Assembly: GCF_015500095.1 (NCBI RefSeq)
Contig: NZ_CP062983.1
Location: 62,001-126,000 of the forward strand
Reading direction: 5' to 3'
DNA from: Phototrophicus methaneseepsis
Lineage (GTDB): Bacteria > Chloroflexota > Anaerolineae > Aggregatilineales > Phototrophicaceae
Length of the DNA stretch: 64,000 bases
Translations under genes and position numbers: made by a program
Notes under the pieces: model-generated
Told to the model about the DNA's origin: nothing
Database searches by the model: none
What the model saw: only the letters and a program-made list of their open reading frames with translations
Shown here: one piece after another, positions 16,089-24,263 of the stretch
Numbering within the stretch: the first letter of the stretch is position 1
Layout of the letters: each line of letters opens with the position of its first letter

Positions 16089-18284
16089 ATGAATAATAAG
16101 GCCCTGGCCTGCCAGAACGAATATTATCACGTGGGTGCCATCATCGACGGTTTATATGAACTGACGGATTTCGTTGGTTCCGGGGGTATGGCCTGCGTTT
16201 ATCGTGCCGTTGAAATTGGCGCGCCTCATCCTTACGCCATTAAGTTCCTCAAGGCAGAATACCACAATCAGGCTTATCTTATTCGCTTCTTCCAGAACGA
16301 AGCCAGTAACATGCGCGACCTCGCGCACCCGAATATCGTGCGCTTCTACCGCTTCGTCAATAAAGAGCAGTACAGCTATATCATCATGGATTACATTGAT
16401 GGTTATGCGCTGTCTGAGATTATCAAGCGCATGTATGAGCAGCAGCGTCATATCCCACTCAATGAAGTGGTGCGTATCATGACGCAGGTAGCCCGTGCGC
16501 TGGATACCATCCACCGCGAAGGCTACGTCCATCGTGATATTAAGCCAGGGAACGTGCTCATCCAGAAAGAGGATGGCAAAGCTTATCTAACCGACCTCGG
16601 CATTACAACAGATGCCCAGACGATGGTCAGTGGAGCGGGCACGATTGCCTATATGTCGCCGGAACAGGCCGAAGACGGCATGAGCGACCATCGCGGCGAT
16701 ATTTACTCTTACGGCATTATGCTCTTTGAGATGTTGGCCCGGCAGCGGCCTTTCAGTGCGGCCCCTGGCAGCAGCGGGCGCGCAGCAGAGCAATCTCTCG
16801 TTGACCAGCACCGAGAAAGCCCTATCCCCAATATCACGGATTTCCGCGAAGGGCTGCCGCCAGAACTCAATGACATTATGAAGAAGGCGCTGGCGAAAAA
16901 AGCAGAAGATCGCTATGACAGCATTCTCAAGCTTGCTCAGGATGTGCACGAGGCCCTGCGCCCCCTGCTCAACCAGGATATGCAGGACTTCACCCAGATT
17001 ACGCACCTGGCGAAGCTGCAAACCCTGACGACGCCCGCTATTGATCTGGGCGGGAATGATCGCTCCGGGAGGATGTGGCGGATCATCGCGCTGGTGGCAA
17101 TGGTCGCACTGGCTGTGATGATAGGCGGCGTCGCCATTTTGAATAATAACTTCAGCAATGCTATGATGACGCCTGCCGGGGTCGCCTTCGTCGCAGAGAC
17201 ACAAGCCGCTACGACCACGTCTGTTCCACCGACAGAGACTGAAACCGCAACGGCTACACCGACATCGACCGAGACGCCTACGGCAACGCCCACACTAACC
17301 CAGACACCAACAGCAAGCCCAACGCCGACTGACATCCCCTCGTTGACGCCCACCGTGGATGACGCCGTTGCCGCGGCGACTGTCGCGCCATCCCCATCAC
17401 CTGTGCCCAACCTGGCGGCTGAGGCCGTGTCTTATAGCCTTGTGGAGGGTATGAATGCCCTGGCAGAGCCGGATAACTATGCTCAATTGATGCTGGATAC
17501 CTCCCCTGGTGATGAAATGCGCTATCTGCGGCTGGGGCTGGTCGATGGCTTCCGTATTGAGTTAGATATTGATAACGACGATATGGGTATGATCGAGCGT
17601 TATGGCATCGCGTTCCGTATGCGCGACCCGGATAATTACTATCTGCTGCGCATTGATCCGGTGCTGAATAGCTGGAGCGTGGATAAGATCATCGCCGGGG
17701 ATGAACGCCCAGAAGTACGCGAAGAAGGCAGTTTTACCACCAATGATGATTCTCACGTAACGTTGACGGGGCTGGGCAATATCTTCATGATTAAAATTGG
17801 GGATAGTGACCTGATTCCTTATGTCGACAGCGCCCTGCCACAAGGGAGTGCCGCCTTGTGGCTATCCGCAAGTGGGCCTATTAAGCTGGATGCACTTAAC
17901 GTCTCTCTGCTTGGGCAGGATGCAGATATAGCGCAGGCGATTGCGCCGACCCCGGCCCCTGGCATCGGGGACCCTTACCGCTACCTGCGAGAAGATGTTA
18001 ATCGCCTGCTGGCGACGAACAACGTGGCGACGAGTTCCGTTAACTGCCCGGAATACATCCCCGTCTATGAGCAGCTCACGCGTCATCAGCAAAGCCGCAG
18101 CGAAGATGTACAGTCGTTAGCCCAGCAGATCGCGGACGCGGGCCAATTCATCTATACGCGCTGCCAGGCCGAAAGCCCCAATGCGCCGCTGGCGTTCATC
18201 AACGAAGGCCAGGGTTACATTGATTGGGAAGCTACCCTGCGCGCTGTCCTCTCGCAAATCCAAAGCGATGACGAAACAACATAA
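16089..18284 (+). CDS. Transmembrane Ser/Thr protein kinase with external sensor domain
   Basis: A 731-residue Hanks-type kinase. Residues about 20-290 form the kinase domain: glycine loop VGSGGMACVYRA, Lys in YAIKFLK, catalytic loop HRDIKPGNVL, DLG instead of DFG, and APE-like SPEQAEDG. A transmembrane helix follows at about 331-352 (MWRIIALVAMVALAVMIGGV). Next is a Thr/Pro/Ala-rich linker (to about 425), then an external beta-rich domain about 430-610 resembling laminin-G/concanavalin-like folds (FRIELDIDNDDMGMIERYGI, YYLLRIDP). A helical tail has two Cys. The external part has no PASTA repeats, so the stimulus is probably not muropeptide. No phosphatase gene is adjacent. Confidence 0.92.
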   Translation: MNNKALACQNEYYHVGAIIDGLYELTDFVGSGGMACVYRAVEIGAPHPYAIKFLKAEYHNQAYLIRFFQNEASNMRDLAHPNIVRFYRFVNKEQYSYIIMDYIDGYALSEIIKRMYEQQRHIPLNEVVRIMTQVARALDTIHREGYVHRDIKPGNVLIQKEDGKAYLTDLGITTDAQTMVSGAGTIAYMSPEQAEDGMSDHRGDIYSYGIMLFEMLARQRPFSAAPGSSGRAAEQSLVDQHRESPIPNITDFREGLPPELNDIMKKALAKKAEDRYDSILKLAQDVHEALRPLLNQDMQDFTQITHLAKLQTLTTPAIDLGGNDRSGRMWRIIALVAMVALAVMIGGVAILNNNFSNAMMTPAGVAFVAETQAATTTSVPPTETETATATPTSTETPTATPTLTQTPTASPTPTDIPSLTPTVDDAVAAATVAPSPSPVPNLAAEAVSYSLVEGMNALAEPDNYAQLMLDTSPGDEMRYLRLGLVDGFRIELDIDNDDMGMIERYGIAFRMRDPDNYYLLRIDPVLNSWSVDKIIAGDERPEVREEGSFTTNDDSHVTLTGLGNIFMIKIGDSDLIPYVDSALPQGSAALWLSASGPIKLDALNVSLLGQDADIAQAIAPTPAPGIGDPYRYLREDVNRLLATNNVATSSVNCPEYIPVYEQLTRHQQSRSEDVQSLAQQIADAGQFIYTRCQAESPNAPLAFINEGQGYIDWEATLRAVLSQIQSDDETT

Positions 18285-18336
18285 CGCGTTCCAGAGCAAC
18301 TTATCAACGAACAATGCAACCTGAAAAATGCAAATG

Positions 18337-18370
18337 AAAAAGCCCTATCTACATGAGATAAGGGCTTTTT
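18337..18370 (+). terminator. Terminator after the Ser/Thr kinase
   Basis: Arms AAAAAGCCCT-ATCT and AGAT-AAGGGCTTTTT pair with a one-base bulge and end in a T run. Confidence 0.85.
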
Positions 18371-18426
18371 ACATCAACTCACAACAGCGATACACGCCTT
18401 CACGGGATTCTTTACGACTAGATGCC

Positions 18427-18618
18427 TCACTGACCACGTTTGCCAGGCTTACCGGGGCGTACAGGTGGCGCTGGCTTTGGCCCGATGCCCGGTTTAATAC
18501 CTGGCTTATGACCGTGACCAGGTTTTGGCCCTGGTTTTGGGGCAGGTTTTACGCCCGGCTGAAAACGCCGTTCTGTGGTACGGCCTCGACGATACATCTT
18601 ACCCGATGTTAGAGTCAT
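18427..18618 (-). CDS. Small basic Pro/Gly/Lys-repeat protein
   Basis: A 63-residue protein with an excellent ribosome site (GAGAGGAAACCCTT before ATG). The first 20 residues are Arg/Thr-rich (MTLTSGKMYRRGRTTERRF). The rest is a degenerate repeat of KPG/KPAP units (PKPGPKPGHGHKPGIKPGIG). It has no acidic stretch, no Cys and a very high predicted pI, so it should bind nucleic acid or acidic polymers. Function unknown. It is convergent with the kinase gene and separated from it by that gene's terminator. Composition could also arise from non-coding GC-rich repeats, but the ribosome site argues for a gene. Confidence 0.55.
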   Translation of the reverse strand: MTLTSGKMYRRGRTTERRFQPGVKPAPKPGPKPGHGHKPGIKPGIGPKPAPPVRPGKPGKRGQ

Positions 18619-18922
18619 AAGGGTTTCCTCTCACAAGTCGGTCATTACGCGCATTCTATGGCGAAATTGTTCATGTCCGCTTTGGTAGATGTAAAATAAC
18701 TGTAAACTGGCCTTTCTGCACTTCGACCCGATAAGCGCCCTGATTCAACCTCTTTTAACGATAAAATTGCTGGAAATTAGCTGGAAGTCGTAAGAAAAAG
18801 CATAAAAGTTGCGTCAGAAACTTGGCCGAAAATGATTCTCCCTCCGCAATTTTGCGATAGAGTGGTATAGTAATTTTAGCCAACGATCATGTAACACAGT
18901 CTCATTTACGAGGGCGAGATCT
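18619..18922. other. Intergenic region between divergent small genes
   Basis: 304 bases. It must hold the promoters of the basic repeat protein (leftward) and the FmdB-like gene (rightward); TATAGT at about 18866 is a possible -10 box for the latter. Nothing else is recognised. Confidence 0.4.
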
Positions 18923-19279
18923 ATGCCGATCTATACATATCGCCGCGAAGATGGCACGACATTCGAGATTCGTCAGAAGTTCACCGATGACGCGCTGCAG
19001 ATTGATCCACAAACAGGCCAGAAGGTCGTTCGTGTGGTCCATGCTGCGAATATTGTCTTCAAAGGCTCCGGTTTTTATGTGACGGATAACAAATCCGCAC
19101 ACAATGCCGCTGGTACGAACAACGAAAATGGCAAAGCCACTAGCAACGGCAATGGCGCCGCAAACGGCTCTTCATCTGAGGGTGCTTCAAGTAGCACCAA
19201 CGGCAGCGCCAAGGCGGAAGCCTCAACATCCAAGAGCAATGGCAGCAGCAGTGCCTCTGCACCTGCTGGTAGTGAATAG
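18923..19279 (+). CDS. FmdB-like protein lacking the zinc-ribbon cysteines
   Basis: The N-terminal 55 residues follow the FmdB/CxxC regulatory-protein pattern closely: MPIYTYRREDGTTFEI, then KVVRVVHAAN and FKGSGFYVTDNK. All four metal-binding Cys of that family are absent; the expected CxxC positions read Arg-Glu-Asp-Gly and Asp-Pro-Gln-Thr. The remaining 60 residues are a low-complexity Ser/Asn/Gly/Ala tail, probably disordered. The start ATG follows GAGGGCGAG. The fold may be kept without zinc. The role of FmdB-like proteins is poorly defined, and loss of zinc makes a DNA-binding function doubtful. Confidence 0.75.
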   Translation: MPIYTYRREDGTTFEIRQKFTDDALQIDPQTGQKVVRVVHAANIVFKGSGFYVTDNKSAHNAAGTNNENGKATSNGNGAANGSSSEGASSSTNGSAKAEASTSKSNGSSSASAPAGSE

Positions 19280-19341
19280 CTAGCCTATCTCGGCCAGCAC
19301 ATCAGGCTCTTGGGGCCTCATATTTAAGTCAATAAAATTCG

Positions 19342-19368
19342 ACACCCATCCCACCAGGTGATGGGTGT
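19342..19368. terminator. Terminator between convergent genes
   Basis: A nine-base-pair stem ACACCCATC / GATGGGTGT, followed by TTTTG on the plus strand. Confidence 0.75.
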
Positions 19369-19400
19369 TTTGCGTTCCATACAACATCAACGCGGTGACC

Positions 19401-20321
19401 TTAACCACCGGGTACGACAAAGCCGAGCGCCATAAATGAGAATATCAACACATCCTGCACAAAGTGGATGACCCACGGCCAGAAGATGCCCTCTGTTTCG
19501 ATCATGCTTTTGCTCAGCAGCCAGCCTAGGATCGTCGCCATGACCACGCCCAGGACGCCATAAGGCACGCCATAAAAATGCGCAATGCCAAAGAACAGCG
19601 CCGTCAGCACCACCGCCTGATGTGGACTGACCACTGCTTTCAGCGGCGCTAATAGCACAGCCCGGTAACTGACTTCTTCAGCAAAGGCATTCATCGCCGC
19701 AAAGAGCAAGTCGAAGGGCATCAGGGGCAGTAAATCCGTGAGTGCATCCGCTTGGAGCGTGCCATTTGCAAATAGGAACACCGCTGTACCGGCCCCAATC
19801 GCAAGCGCGGCCAACCAGCCAAAGCGCGCCCAGGTGATCTCCCCGGCTTTAATGCCCAACAAGGGGATGGGTTGGACTTCCGCATGCAAACGCCCAGGTT
19901 TGACGTAAACAAGGCCAGATTTACCCCGCCAGATGAATAACATCCCGATCATCAATAGCGCAGCCCCTACGCGCAAAAGCTGGTTACCCAGCATCCACTC
20001 CGTAAAGGTCGGGCTGCTGCCACCAAAATAGCCTTGCCAATCGGGTGATTCCAGGATCATGGCCCGCAGGCTTTCTATCAGCAGTAAAAGTACCAGAAAG
20101 ATGGTGAAGAATCGTGTTGGCTTCAACACATCCCAGATAAAGCTCCCGCCAATCGCCAGCAGCAATAACCCCAGCTTGATCCAGAGCAAATTCGGCAGCG
20201 ACAGCGTGAGGAATTCATTGAAGAGGATATCGGGCAGGATAGAAGCTGTTAGCATCAAGAGCCATACAGCAACAAGGGTTTCACTTGTCCGCCGTTGTGC
20301 ATGAGAAGCGATGTTTTCCAT
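19401..20321 (-). CDS. CPBP family intramembrane metalloprotease
   Basis: A 306-residue polytopic membrane protein with about eight hydrophobic segments. The CPBP (CAAX protease / bacteriocin-processing) motifs are in order: Glu215-Glu216 and Arg220 in FAEEVSYRA, His248 in GIAHFYG, and His286 in WVIHFVQD. These form a glutamate/histidine metal site inside the membrane. Such proteases cleave membrane-linked peptides; bacterial members are linked to immunity or maturation of exported peptides, but the substrate here is unknown. The start at ATG 20321 is two codons after a TTG. It lies downstream of the ribosomal operon but behind that operon's terminator. Confidence 0.88.
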   Translation of the reverse strand: MENIASHAQRRTSETLVAVWLLMLTASILPDILFNEFLTLSLPNLLWIKLGLLLLAIGGSFIWDVLKPTRFFTIFLVLLLLIESLRAMILESPDWQGYFGGSSPTFTEWMLGNQLLRVGAALLMIGMLFIWRGKSGLVYVKPGRLHAEVQPIPLLGIKAGEITWARFGWLAALAIGAGTAVFLFANGTLQADALTDLLPLMPFDLLFAAMNAFAEEVSYRAVLLAPLKAVVSPHQAVVLTALFFGIAHFYGVPYGVLGVVMATILGWLLSKSMIETEGIFWPWVIHFVQDVLIFSFMALGFVVPGG

Positions 20322-20520
20322 CTTCAAATCCAGTCATAAAAGAACGGGCAACATCTTGCAAATATATATTACCGTCAGTGCGAACAAGCACCAGATTGCT
20401 TATGACCTGTGCTGAAACGATGGATGTCATAATGGGAGTGAGCGAAAGCCATAGCGGGTCAATAACGCAGCGGAAGTATCAGAATGAGGCATTAAAAAAG
20501 GGCATTAAAAAGAGAAATCA

Positions 20521-20552
20521 AAAAGGGCCCAACCAACAGGTTGAGCCCTTTT
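20521..20552 (-). terminator. Terminator of the rplK-rplA unit
   Basis: Stem AAAAGGGC-CAACC / GGTTG-GCCCTTTT with a single mismatch and a four-base loop lies 19 bases after the rplA stop, with a T-rich run on the minus strand. Confidence 0.9.
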
Positions 20553-20571
20553 ACTATCCACATGGCGGTGC

Positions 20572-21261
20572 TTAGACGTTGACGCGGACGCCAGGTCCCA
20601 TGGTCGAGGTCACGACCATCTTGCGGATGTACAGGCCCTTCACGGTGGAAGGTTCCTGTGACTTCACAGCGTCGAGGGCTGCGGCTGCATTTTCTTGCAG
20701 CTTATCCAGGTCGAAGCTGGCTTTACCAATCGGCAGGTGCAGATTGGCGGTTTTGTCGTTGCGGAATTCCACACGACCAGCCTTCAGTTCTTCGATCACG
20801 CGGCCCATGTCATCTGGCTGAACCACGGTACCGGCCTTGGGGTTTGGCATCAAACCACGCGGGCCAAGGATACGAGCAATACGACCCACTTTACCCATCA
20901 TCTGCGGCACTGCAACCGCAGCGTCGAAGTCCAGCCAGCCTTCGTTCTGGATGCGGGCGATAATAGCATCGTCAGCGATGATATCCGCACCCGCTTCTTC
21001 AGCGGCTTTGGCGGCGTCGCCTTCTGCAAAGACCAGGATGCGCACGGAGCGGCCCAGGCCGTGGGGCAGCATCACTGTGCTACGGACCTGTTGATCTGCA
21101 TGGCGCGGGTCGATGCCAAGGCGGAAGTGCATTTCCACTGTTTCATCGAACTTAGCGGTCGCCATTTTCTTGACGAGCTCAATCGCTTCGTTAAGCGGAT
21201 ATTCTTCCATCTTGTCGTACTGCTTAACGGCTTCTACGTAACGTTTACCGTGACTACTCAT
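20572..21261 (-). CDS. rplA: 50S ribosomal protein L1
   Basis: Binds 23S rRNA at the L1 stalk, which moves with the E-site tRNA; in many bacteria it also represses its own operon by binding mRNA. The 229-residue length is typical. Recognisable segments are MSSHGKRYVEAVKQYD, ETVEMHFRLGIDPRHADQQVR, the L1 signature region GPRGLMPNPKAGTV and FRNDKTANLHLPIGKASF. A clear AGGAGGAAACAAC site precedes the ATG. It follows rplK by 129 bases. The usual next genes, rplJ and rplL, are not present; a terminator follows. Confidence 0.98.
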   Translation of the reverse strand: MSSHGKRYVEAVKQYDKMEEYPLNEAIELVKKMATAKFDETVEMHFRLGIDPRHADQQVRSTVMLPHGLGRSVRILVFAEGDAAKAAEEAGADIIADDAIIARIQNEGWLDFDAAVAVPQMMGKVGRIARILGPRGLMPNPKAGTVVQPDDMGRVIEELKAGRVEFRNDKTANLHLPIGKASFDLDKLQENAAAALDAVKSQEPSTVKGLYIRKMVVTSTMGPGVRVNV

Positions 21262-21390
21262 TTGTTGTTTCCTCCTGTGGTCCTGACGGGCATCATCTGC
21301 CCTGCCACTTCTGATTGTTCTAACTGTTATCTGTTTAAGTTAATCGGCATTCGCTAGAGATGGCGACCTTCAACAGGCCGTCAGCCCAGC

Positions 21391-21816
21391 TTAGTCGACA
21401 ACTTCGATACCCATATTACGGCAGGTACCTTCGACTTGCTTCATGGCGGCTTCGATGTCGAGCGCGTTCATGTCTTCGAACTTCTGCTCGGCAATCTCGC
21501 GCACCTGCTGGCGAGTCAGCTTACCGACGGTTTCCGTCACGGAGTTGCCTGCGCCTTTGGCCACGCCTGCGGCTTTCTTGATCAAGAAGGCAGTTGGCGG
21601 GCTCTTCAGAATGAAGCGGAACGAGCCATCCTGGAAGATGGTAATTTCTGCCGGGACGATTTCACCGATACGGTTTGCGGTACGGGCGTTGTAGTCCTTC
21701 ACAAACCCCATCAAGTTAACGCCATGCTGGGCCAAAGCAGGACCAATTGGCGGGGCCGGGTTGGCTTTACCTGCCGGGATTTGCAGCGTAACAATTGCTT
21801 TGATTTTCTTTGCCAT
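21391..21816 (-). CDS. rplK: 50S ribosomal protein L11
   Basis: Forms the GTPase-associated centre of the large subunit with 23S rRNA. The start is the ATG at 21816 ([20 protein letters not shown]), not the in-frame upstream codons. The 141 residues include the family signature [22 protein letters not shown] and the C-terminal rRNA-binding GTARNMGI-like end ([12 protein letters not shown]). Upstream, a hairpin at 21915-21939 separates it from nusG. rplK-rplA may therefore depend on partial read-through or its own promoter. Confidence 0.98.
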   Translation of the reverse strand: MAKKIKAIVTLQIPAGKANPAPPIGPALAQHGVNLMGFVKDYNARTANRIGEIVPAEITIFQDGSFRFILKSPPTAFLIKKAAGVAKGAGNSVTETVGKLTRQQVREIAEQKFEDMNALDIEAAMKQVEGTCRNMGIEVVD

Positions 21817-21914
21817 GTGGTTAAACCTCAATTCTGTGCGGCAGCGATCACTGCCACAGGATACTTTTTCAGGGGGTTTTGTAGGTCATGCGCTGACCAT
21901 AACAAAACAAACGA

Positions 21915-21939
21915 AAGGCGTAGCACGAGCCTACGCCTT
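21915..21939 (-). terminator. Terminator or attenuator between nusG and rplK
   Basis: A perfect nine-base-pair stem (AAGGCGTAG / CTACGCCTT) with a seven-base loop, followed on the minus strand by TCGTTTGTTTTGTT. Confidence 0.75.
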
Positions 21940-22065
21940 GTCTAATTATATGGCGTTTAGCCGCTGATACCAGGGTCAGCCTGGGTCGGCGCGGCCCAAT
22001 ATCAGGGTGTGATCGCGTTCGGCATACTGGTGCCTACGCAACCCGCTATCAAGCAAGCCTATATG

Positions 22066-22779
22066 CTAGACTTTTTCGACCTCTAAGAAGCCCAATTCAA
22101 CAGGCGTCTCGCGACCGAAGAAATCGACCATGACGCGGACCTTAAGCTTATCGGAGTCAATCGAGTTAACTGTGCCGATGAAGTCGTTAAACGGCCCACC
22201 CACGATACGCACCTTCTGGCCGATTTTGAAGTCGGCACGGACTGTCGGCCCGCTCGCATCGTCCATACGATCCATGATCGCTTTGACTTCTTCTTCGCGC
22301 AGGGGCGTGGGGTCGTTCCCCATACCGACGAAGCCCGTCACGCCAGGGGTGTTACGCACCACATACCAGCTATCTTCATCCAGGACCATCTCGACCAGGA
22401 TATAGCCAGGGAAAACGCGCTTTTCAACGGTCTTGCGCTTACCATCTTTGACTTCGATTTCTTCTTCCGTCGGAATAATGACATCGAAGATACGGTCGCG
22501 CATACCCATTGTTTCGATACGCTGCTCAATCGCGTGGCGCACCTTGTTTTCGTAGCCGCTGTAGCAATGCACCACGTACCAATTGCGCTGCTCGTCTTCC
22601 TGGGTGCCCGTACCGTCATCCAGCACGATGTTGACATCATCTGCCGGGTCGTTGCCGTCATCCATGAACACAGGCTGCGGATCATAATCCGTATCCTGGT
22701 TGAGCTGTGCCTCGGTATAGTTTTCTTGCTGCGCTGCTTCAGCGCCTTCCGGCATCGGGAAAATGTTCTCGTCTGCCAT
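22066..22779 (-). CDS. nusG: Transcription termination/antitermination factor NusG
   Basis: Binds RNA polymerase and couples it to Rho or the ribosome. The 237 residues comprise an unusually long acidic N-terminal extension (about residues 1-65, e.g. DTDYDPQPVFMDDGND). The NGN domain follows (NWYVVHCYSGYENKVRHAIE, ending in PGVTGFVGMG), then a linker with PTPLREEEV. The C-terminal KOW domain reads GQKVRIVGGPFNDFIGTV to the end. GAGAGGCAATT precedes the ATG. It is cotranscribed with secE 39 bases upstream, the conserved bacterial order. Confidence 0.98.
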   Translation of the reverse strand: MADENIFPMPEGAEAAQQENYTEAQLNQDTDYDPQPVFMDDGNDPADDVNIVLDDGTGTQEDEQRNWYVVHCYSGYENKVRHAIEQRIETMGMRDRIFDVIIPTEEEIEVKDGKRKTVEKRVFPGYILVEMVLDEDSWYVVRNTPGVTGFVGMGNDPTPLREEEVKAIMDRMDDASGPTVRADFKIGQKVRIVGGPFNDFIGTVNSIDSDKLKVRVMVDFFGRETPVELGFLEVEKV

Positions 22780-22818
22780 AATTGCCTCTCTTAACCTATG
22801 TGGTCGGATAGCAGGTTG

Positions 22819-23232
22819 TTACAGCAACCCGCGCCGCATCGCCACGAAAGCACCTGCAACAATCCCCACAAAGGCCACTACAAACACGATTTCATTCATT
22901 AAGCCGAAGTCGAGAAGCGCTGCAGCCAGGATACTCAGGCCACCCAGGACAATAGAGGACGCGACAGTGACGATTAGCACAATGCGTGCCAAACGCAGCG
23001 CCTCTTCCCGTGTCGGCCAGCTCACCTTATCCAGTTCCGCGCTGACGTCCTGGAAGTAATTCACCAGCGCCAGGAATGGGCGTGTGATGAAGTTGCCTTC
23101 CGTTTTTTCTTCGCTCTTATTACGACGGCCCGGCGTCACGCGCCCTTTGCCGAGGACTTCTTCTTCCTCTTCAGCCTGCCGGCGACGGCGGCGCTTGTTT
23201 TGCTTTTCTTCCACTGTTTTTTCAGCAGCCAT
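22819..23232 (-). CDS. secE: Preprotein translocase subunit SecE
   Basis: Essential membrane clamp of the SecYEG channel. The 137-residue protein has a long charged N-terminal extension (KRRRRRQAEEEEE at about 13-25, then GRVTPGRRNKSEEKTEG). The conserved amphipathic segment FLALVNYFQDVSAELDKVSWPTREEAL is followed by one or two hydrophobic helices (ARIVLIVTVASSIVLGGLSIL, then EIVFVVAFVGIVAGAFVAM). The second hydrophobic stretch goes beyond the single-helix minimal form. Position between tRNA-Trp and nusG is the standard one and confirms the call. Confidence 0.95.
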   Translation of the reverse strand: MAAEKTVEEKQNKRRRRRQAEEEEEVLGKGRVTPGRRNKSEEKTEGNFITRPFLALVNYFQDVSAELDKVSWPTREEALRLARIVLIVTVASSIVLGGLSILAAALLDFGLMNEIVFVVAFVGIVAGAFVAMRRGLL

Positions 23233-23655
23233 TCACATACTCCCTATTATTCGCGCTGTTTTAGGCTGGGATTGATTCTAATGATCAGATTTAAGGTGTA
23301 GCCTATGCGTTACCTATATGGGCCTATTGTAACGCATCTTTGCTTCAGAAATGAGGCGCAGTTCTGTAACCAGCCCATCAATCACATGTTTTTCTGCCAT
23401 TTTCTCGTCAGAAATCGCGCTTCTGGGGGTAACCAACCCGTTAGCCGCGCCTTCGGGGTTAGTTTAGCACAGCTTTGTAGACAGAGCATCAACAAATATT
23501 ATTGTTCCTCTGTATGCATGGCTGTGTAGCACCACAGGCTATAAACACAGCATGACCGCCTATACGGACAGGCCCACATCATGTGCATGTGTTGATCACA
23601 CCGTGTGTATATACGGAAACACCGCCCATATGGACGGTGTTTGTGGTGTTACAGA
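23233..23655. other. Intergenic region between tRNA-Trp and secE
   Basis: 423 bases with no credible gene. The right part holds several short inverted repeats (CCGTGTGTATATACGG region; terminator hairpin at 23617-23642). The left part should contain the secE-nusG promoter, which I could not place. Confidence 0.5.
23617..23642 (-). terminator. Terminator downstream of tRNA-Trp
   Basis: Arms AAACACCG and CGGTGTTT, extended inwards by CC/GG across a mismatch, lie just past the tRNA-Trp 3' end on the minus strand. Confidence 0.6.
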
Positions 23656-23728
23656 CAGGGGTGCGAGGACTTGAACCCCGAACCTACGGTTTTGGAGACC
23701 GTCGCTCTGCCAGTTGAGCTACACCCCT
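23656..23728 (-). tRNA. tRNA-Trp (anticodon CCA)
   Basis: A 73-base cloverleaf: acceptor AGGGGTG / CACCCCT, D-arm AGCTCAACTGGCAGAGC, anticodon loop CTCCAAA, T-arm GGTTCAAGTCC region and discriminator G. The 3' CCA is not encoded. Location just upstream of secE is conserved in bacteria. Confidence 0.97.
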
Positions 23729-23785
23729 AAGTGAGCGTGCACCCGGCGATGCGGACATCCAACCGGCGCACAGCTAAAACGCAGC

Positions 23786-23947
23786 TTATTTGGTCTCGCG
23801 ATAGACCACATGCTTGCGTACGATAGGATCATATTTGCGTAGTTCCAGGCGAGCCTGCGTGTTCATGCGGTTCTTGAATGTGTAATACATATGACCGCTT
23901 TCAGTGCTGCGCAGCTTCACCAGAATGCGACTACCTTTTTTTGCCAT
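23786..23947 (-). CDS. rpmG: 50S ribosomal protein L33
   Basis: A 53-residue protein starting [20 protein letters not shown] and ending KHVVYRETK, with the family core [20 protein letters not shown]. There is no cysteine at all, so this is the zinc-independent type of L33. It sits between tRNA-Thr(GGU) and tRNA-Trp in the conserved tRNA-rpmG-tRNA-secE-nusG arrangement, and is probably cotranscribed with them. Confidence 0.97.
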   Translation of the reverse strand: MAKKGSRILVKLRSTESGHMYYTFKNRMNTQARLELRKYDPIVRKHVVYRETK

Positions 23948-23988
23948 ATCACACCATATTCATTCACTAAATTGCCAGTTGAGGGAGA

Positions 23989-24060
23989 AGCCTCCGATGG
24001 GATTTGAACCCATGACCTCATTCTTACCAAGAATGCGCTCTACCCCTGAGCTACGGAGGC
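23989..24060 (-). tRNA. tRNA-Thr (anticodon GGU)
   Basis: A 72-base cloverleaf: acceptor GCCTCCG / CGGAGGC, anticodon stem CATTC / GAATG with loop TTGGTAA, T-arm ATGGG-TTCAAAT-CCCAT and discriminator T. No encoded CCA. Confidence 0.97.
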
Positions 24061-24066
24061 GAAAAG

Positions 24067-24149
24067 TGGGCCGGGTTGGATTCGAACCAACGTAAGCTTC
24101 CGCTAGCGGATTTACAGTCCGCCCCCTTTAGCCACTCGGGCACCGACCC
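24067..24149 (-). tRNA. tRNA-Tyr (anticodon GUA)
   Basis: An 83-base class II tRNA with a long variable arm (CTAGCGGAAGCTTAC region). Acceptor GGGTCGG / CCGGCCC has one G-U pair; anticodon stem GCGGA / TCCGC with loop CTGTAAA; T-arm GTTGG-TTCGAAT-CCAAC; discriminator A. Confidence 0.97.
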
Positions 24150-24178
24150 AGATATGTTTGTTAAGCTCCGTAGAGCAT

Positions 24179-24251
24179 AGCCACTGATGGGACTCGAACC
24201 CATAACCGCCCGCTTACAAGGCGGGTGCTCTGCCAATTGAGCTACAGTGGC
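24179..24251 (-). tRNA. tRNA-Thr (anticodon UGU)
   Basis: A 73-base cloverleaf: acceptor GCCACTG / CAGTGGC, anticodon stem CCCGC / GCGGG with loop CTTGTAA, T-arm ATGGG-TTCGAGT-CCCAT and discriminator T. It is the first gene of the leftward tRNA-rpmG-secE-nusG cluster. Confidence 0.96.
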
Positions 24252-24263
24252 GTGCCGCTGTGC

